Positions 56,816-60,000 of a DNA stretch of 60,000 bases are shown here, in pieces. The translations under genes and the position numbers were made by a program. Origin of the DNA: Polytrichum commune (Eukaryota; Streptophyta; Polytrichopsida; Polytrichales; Polytrichaceae); NCBI GenBank assembly GCA_950295325.1, contig OX485803.1, forward strand, positions 30,125,554-30,185,553, written 5' to 3'. The notes under the pieces are model-generated. The model had not been told where the DNA came from and did no database searches. It saw nothing but the letters and a program-made list of their open reading frames with translations. How positions within the stretch are numbered: the stretch's first letter is position 1; every line of letters starts with the position of its first letter.

Positions 56816-58410
56816 CCACCAACAAATATCAGTGTTGGGTCCTTAGTGGGTAAGATAGTGGCTCTCACTATTCATCACTTGTTGTCAATATCAGTTCTTT
56901 TTATTTTCTTGTCTCTCCCGAGGTGCGGCCAGTTGACTACTTGTTATTGAAGTGCAGCAGTCTTCCACCTGTTCAACGAATTAACATGGTGATGGTGATT
57001 CTCTGCGGTGGGTGAGAATTACATTCTCGAGAGTTGATGATTCTCATGCATTGAGAGTGGTTCTATGTTTTTTTTTGTTTTTTTTCTTTCCCTGTTCTTG
57101 GATGGAACAAAGGGAGGGGAATCACCGTTGCATTGAAGTGCAGTAAGTACAAACATCCGGGCGAGGGGCCGACCCTTCACCCTGGAATTGATTACAGTAT
57201 GAGGTGATCGGGCTTGATTTGGAGGAACCACAGTAGTCACAACTACTTCATACTTTACTGTAGTTGGATGGTCAGCAAGCTGGTGAGTGGAGCTGGGTCC
57301 TTGGCCCATTTTCCATGCAAAATAAAGCTTTTGGCACTGTGCAGTGGGATGAATACAGGCCTATTAATGTAAGTTACTACTACCCCCACCAAGTAGTACG
57401 CCATTAATTAAAGGAGATAGTATGTGCAAAGAAGGAATATGAAGTTTGGAAGGAATCATAAGTTCTAGGGAATCTTGAAATAGAGTATTCGGAGGAAGAC
57501 CCAGTAGTTGGGGACCACCTTAATTTGGGGAGGGAGAGATATGTACGTATTATTTGTAAGTGTCGAGTCCTCCCCGGCCCCCTCCTTCAGGTAAAGTTTC
57601 ATGGCACCTACCAAGGGGACTAGGGTGAAGCTCCTCACTATTATCGTAGTGCTTTGATATTTTAAGTCAACTCAACCCTAACTCAAGGTCAAACTATTCT
57701 AGTGAGTAGTATAAATTGGATGAATCAACCAAAATTTTATAAGGGGCAGGTTATAATCGCCCCCAAAATCCATCAACCCTCCTGTTTCTAGTGGGGTCTA
57801 GTGGTCATACCTACCACATGTTAGTGACAAAAGGAAAGGGGGGGGGGTAATTTGGGGCCAACCAATTCCTCATTCTCCTTTTGCTCCGACAAAGCACCTC
57901 TCCAAGTCTCTCCAAGTTTCGCCTCTCTCCCTCGCACTCTCAACAACTTAAGTACGTATTGACCTCCCAACTTTCTCCAACCAGAACATTGTTCAGCATG
58001 TGGATCAGTCCATGACCCTAGATTATGTCAATCATATTTTGTGGACCCCCAAAACAAAGTAAGAGTTTTTTGCTATTCATACATTCAACTTGACACTTGG
58101 AAATTTGGGTACAGTTATACTCCCGGCACGATTCACAAGAATCCTTGTTCATTTCGACACTATTCATAAGAAACATTGTTCATCCCATTATTATTCATTG
58201 AAAGTACTATTCACAACACTATCATTGAAAAATATCGACACTTATTCACAATATTCTTACTCTTCAGACCGGCACTATTCATTATTCATAACAACGTCAA
58301 TTTCTTCCTACTTTCCAAGTTTCTTCCCATGAAGGTGAGATAGTGGAGACCCATGTCATATGCTAAATATAGAATGGAACACAACCATGCACTTGAACAA
58401 TGTTATGACC
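56816..58410. other. Intergenic stretch
   Basis: No gene recognised. 58100-58300 is rich in CACTATTCAT-like words. A run of G lies at 57839-57847. Confidence 0.45.
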
Positions 58411-58670
58411 AAACCTCGACAGTTGGAAATTCGTTTTGATGTTTGGAGTGGCACTATATGTGTAAAGATGGCTTAGAGAATCCTTAAGGCATGTGGGGGC
58501 TTAGAAGTGCCAAACATTTAATCATTACACTTATGAGCTCTCTCTCTCTCCCCAAACCTCGGCATTTGTACATTCGTTTTGGTGCTTGCAATCACCTTAT
58601 CTATGTGAGGAAGGTATGACCCCAAAAAATAAAAAATCTCTTAGATATTGGGAGTTCATAAGTGCCAAAG
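58411..58670. repeat. Direct duplication, spacing 143 bp
   Basis: AAACCTCGACAGTTGGAAAT then TCGTTTTGATG (58411) recurs as AAACCTCGGCATTTGTACAT then TCGTTTTGGTG (58554). Both copies end near AGAAGTGCCAAA / ATAAGTGCCAAA (about 58503 and 58650). Confidence 0.75.
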
Positions 58671-60000
58671 AACGGGGGGTTGCTCTTAGGACACAGTATC
58701 TTAGAATTTGGTGTGTTGGTGACGAGGCGCTTTGTACAGGAAAAAACTTCTTCTCACCTCTAATGCAAGTTGACCCAAATCTTCATCACCACGTAAGATG
58801 GTATCTTGTCCCCAATGTTGGCTTGTTAAGTTTGAAGTCTCTTTCGGTTTTATTAAAAATCACTCTGACTCTTACAGTTAAAACCACCACAACCCAACAA
58901 CCCATAAATTATCCCCATCAAAACTCTCCACAATTAGATGGTTTTCATTTTGAAAGAGAGCATTTGACTTTTATTTCAGTATGCACATCCGATCTCCCTT
59001 GATAAATATTTGAGGCATCATCGGTAATGTGCACGGTAGTGGAGCCCTAGGTATAATATTGTTTAACTTAATATTGATCGAGGTCATGGTATGCTTAGTA
59101 TATTAGTTGGGGCGACACCCAGTATATCACACTCATTGAGAGATCACACTTCATTCAAGGAAGGTGTAACTTCCAATATGTGCGGAACCCGCAGGTGAGA
59201 AATGCAATTGAAATATCCTTGATAGCACTCACTTTCAGTTCTTCTTGGACAATCGTACGAAACGAGAATAATTATGATTCACGCCATTTGAGACAATCGT
59301 TTGCGCATTGTTGAGGGTTGCTATGATGGGGATCATCGCAATCACCTTTCCCTACGAGTCGTGGGAACCACCTACTAAAAACGGACATGACAAACTCGCT
59401 TCATGTCTAAGTCACAAAATTCAAAACCGGATTATGCGCAATTGCCAAGGTTATGACCATCAAGTACCTCGTCTTTTGAGGCAACCAAGACTTGTCTCAT
59501 GTTTTAAGATAAGTTTGTTAGTTCGCCCTCAACAAGGAGATCTAGCTCATTCTCATACATAAAGTACAGGGACGAGTCAAGTTTGTGGGTTTGTGTGCAG
59601 TAAGATAACTTAGTTCCCATCAACCTCTCGCTATGTTTGTTCTTTCGGTGTTCACCTAACTTACTTTAGCTTAGCTTAACCCCCACCCCCACCCCCACCC
59701 CCACCAAGGTTTACGTCTACTCTACAAGACCCTATCATAGATGCGATCCTATGCCTAGGATCATGGTTGTTGTGGTTCGAGGCACGGTCCTTGTCGTCGG
59801 ATGAGCTTCGAGGTGCAGGAGTAACTATGGAAATAATTCTTAAGGCTGGCACACACTTGTAGAAAACTTTGGTCCCAAACAACATGCTTTCAAAACCAAG
59901 GCGACCGATCTATGAGGCATCTAGATTGGGCATGTCGACCTAACAAAAACAATTGTTTGGAACATGTTGCTTGTGACCATGTTTTCTATTGCATTATACA
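58671..60000. other. Intergenic stretch with a C-rich hexamer tract
   Basis: At 59680-59705 four CCCCCA units occur; the minus strand has runs of five G separated by T. The open stretch at 58586-59002 (138 codons) has no recognisable domain. No gene called. Confidence 0.5.

Noticed and set aside
58586-59002. A 138-codon open stretch
   Set aside because: Odd composition, no domain, and part of it lies in a direct duplication that is not open in the other copy.

Overview
The window is nuclear DNA of a land plant. Three plant-type protein genes lie in AT-rich DNA dense with decayed transposons. Each gene is GC-richer than its surroundings, and two have many introns that can be placed by splice signals and reading phase. 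Species cannot be read from the sequence. The first gene is a PAS-type hybrid-like histidine kinase of a sort I associate with bryophytes and lycophytes rather than seed plants, so a non-seed land plant is my best guess (inference).

Genes. (1) <1-1899, minus strand: a PAS histidine kinase, intact from its likely start to the G2 box and cut by the window edge. (2) 17438-25431, plus strand: an EXS-domain (Erd1/Xpr1/Syg1) membrane protein without an SPX domain; 12 exons join in phase into 448 residues. (3) 48123-54847, minus strand: an AINTEGUMENTA-like/PLETHORA (euANT) double-AP2 transcription factor; 8 exons, including the 9-nt microexon typical of AP2 genes, join into 926 residues. The three genes have no evident functional link and each stands alone.

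Layout. 1.9-3.2 kb is the kinase upstream region, with a 340-bp tandem duplication. 3.2-17.4 kb is a transposon graveyard: two pogo/Tigger-like elements with TA target duplications (4154-4774 and 8116-9754), two related terminal-inverted-repeat elements with 8-bp target duplications (6106-6874 and 11957-13009), and a PIF/Harbinger transposase fossil (about 13.44-14.37 kb) split by a small retroposon-like insertion. 17.4-25.4 kb is the EXS gene. 25.4-48.1 kb has no convincing gene. It holds hairpins and inverted repeats, a degenerate repeat family with copies at 31-32 and 45 kb, a pair of inverted AACCGGTT-rich repeats at 36 and 44 kb, two copies of a TTTAGTGTCA-ended MITE, and a tRNA-derived SINE with target duplications. 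48.1-54.8 kb is the AIL/PLT gene. 54.8-60 kb is its CT-rich upstream region with simple repeats and short tandem duplications.

No CRISPR array, rRNA, functional tRNA, operon or prokaryotic feature was seen. The most interesting material is the self-consistent set of small mobile elements whose ends and target duplications can be read to the base, a decayed duplicate exon inside the EXS gene, and several hairpins of small-RNA size.
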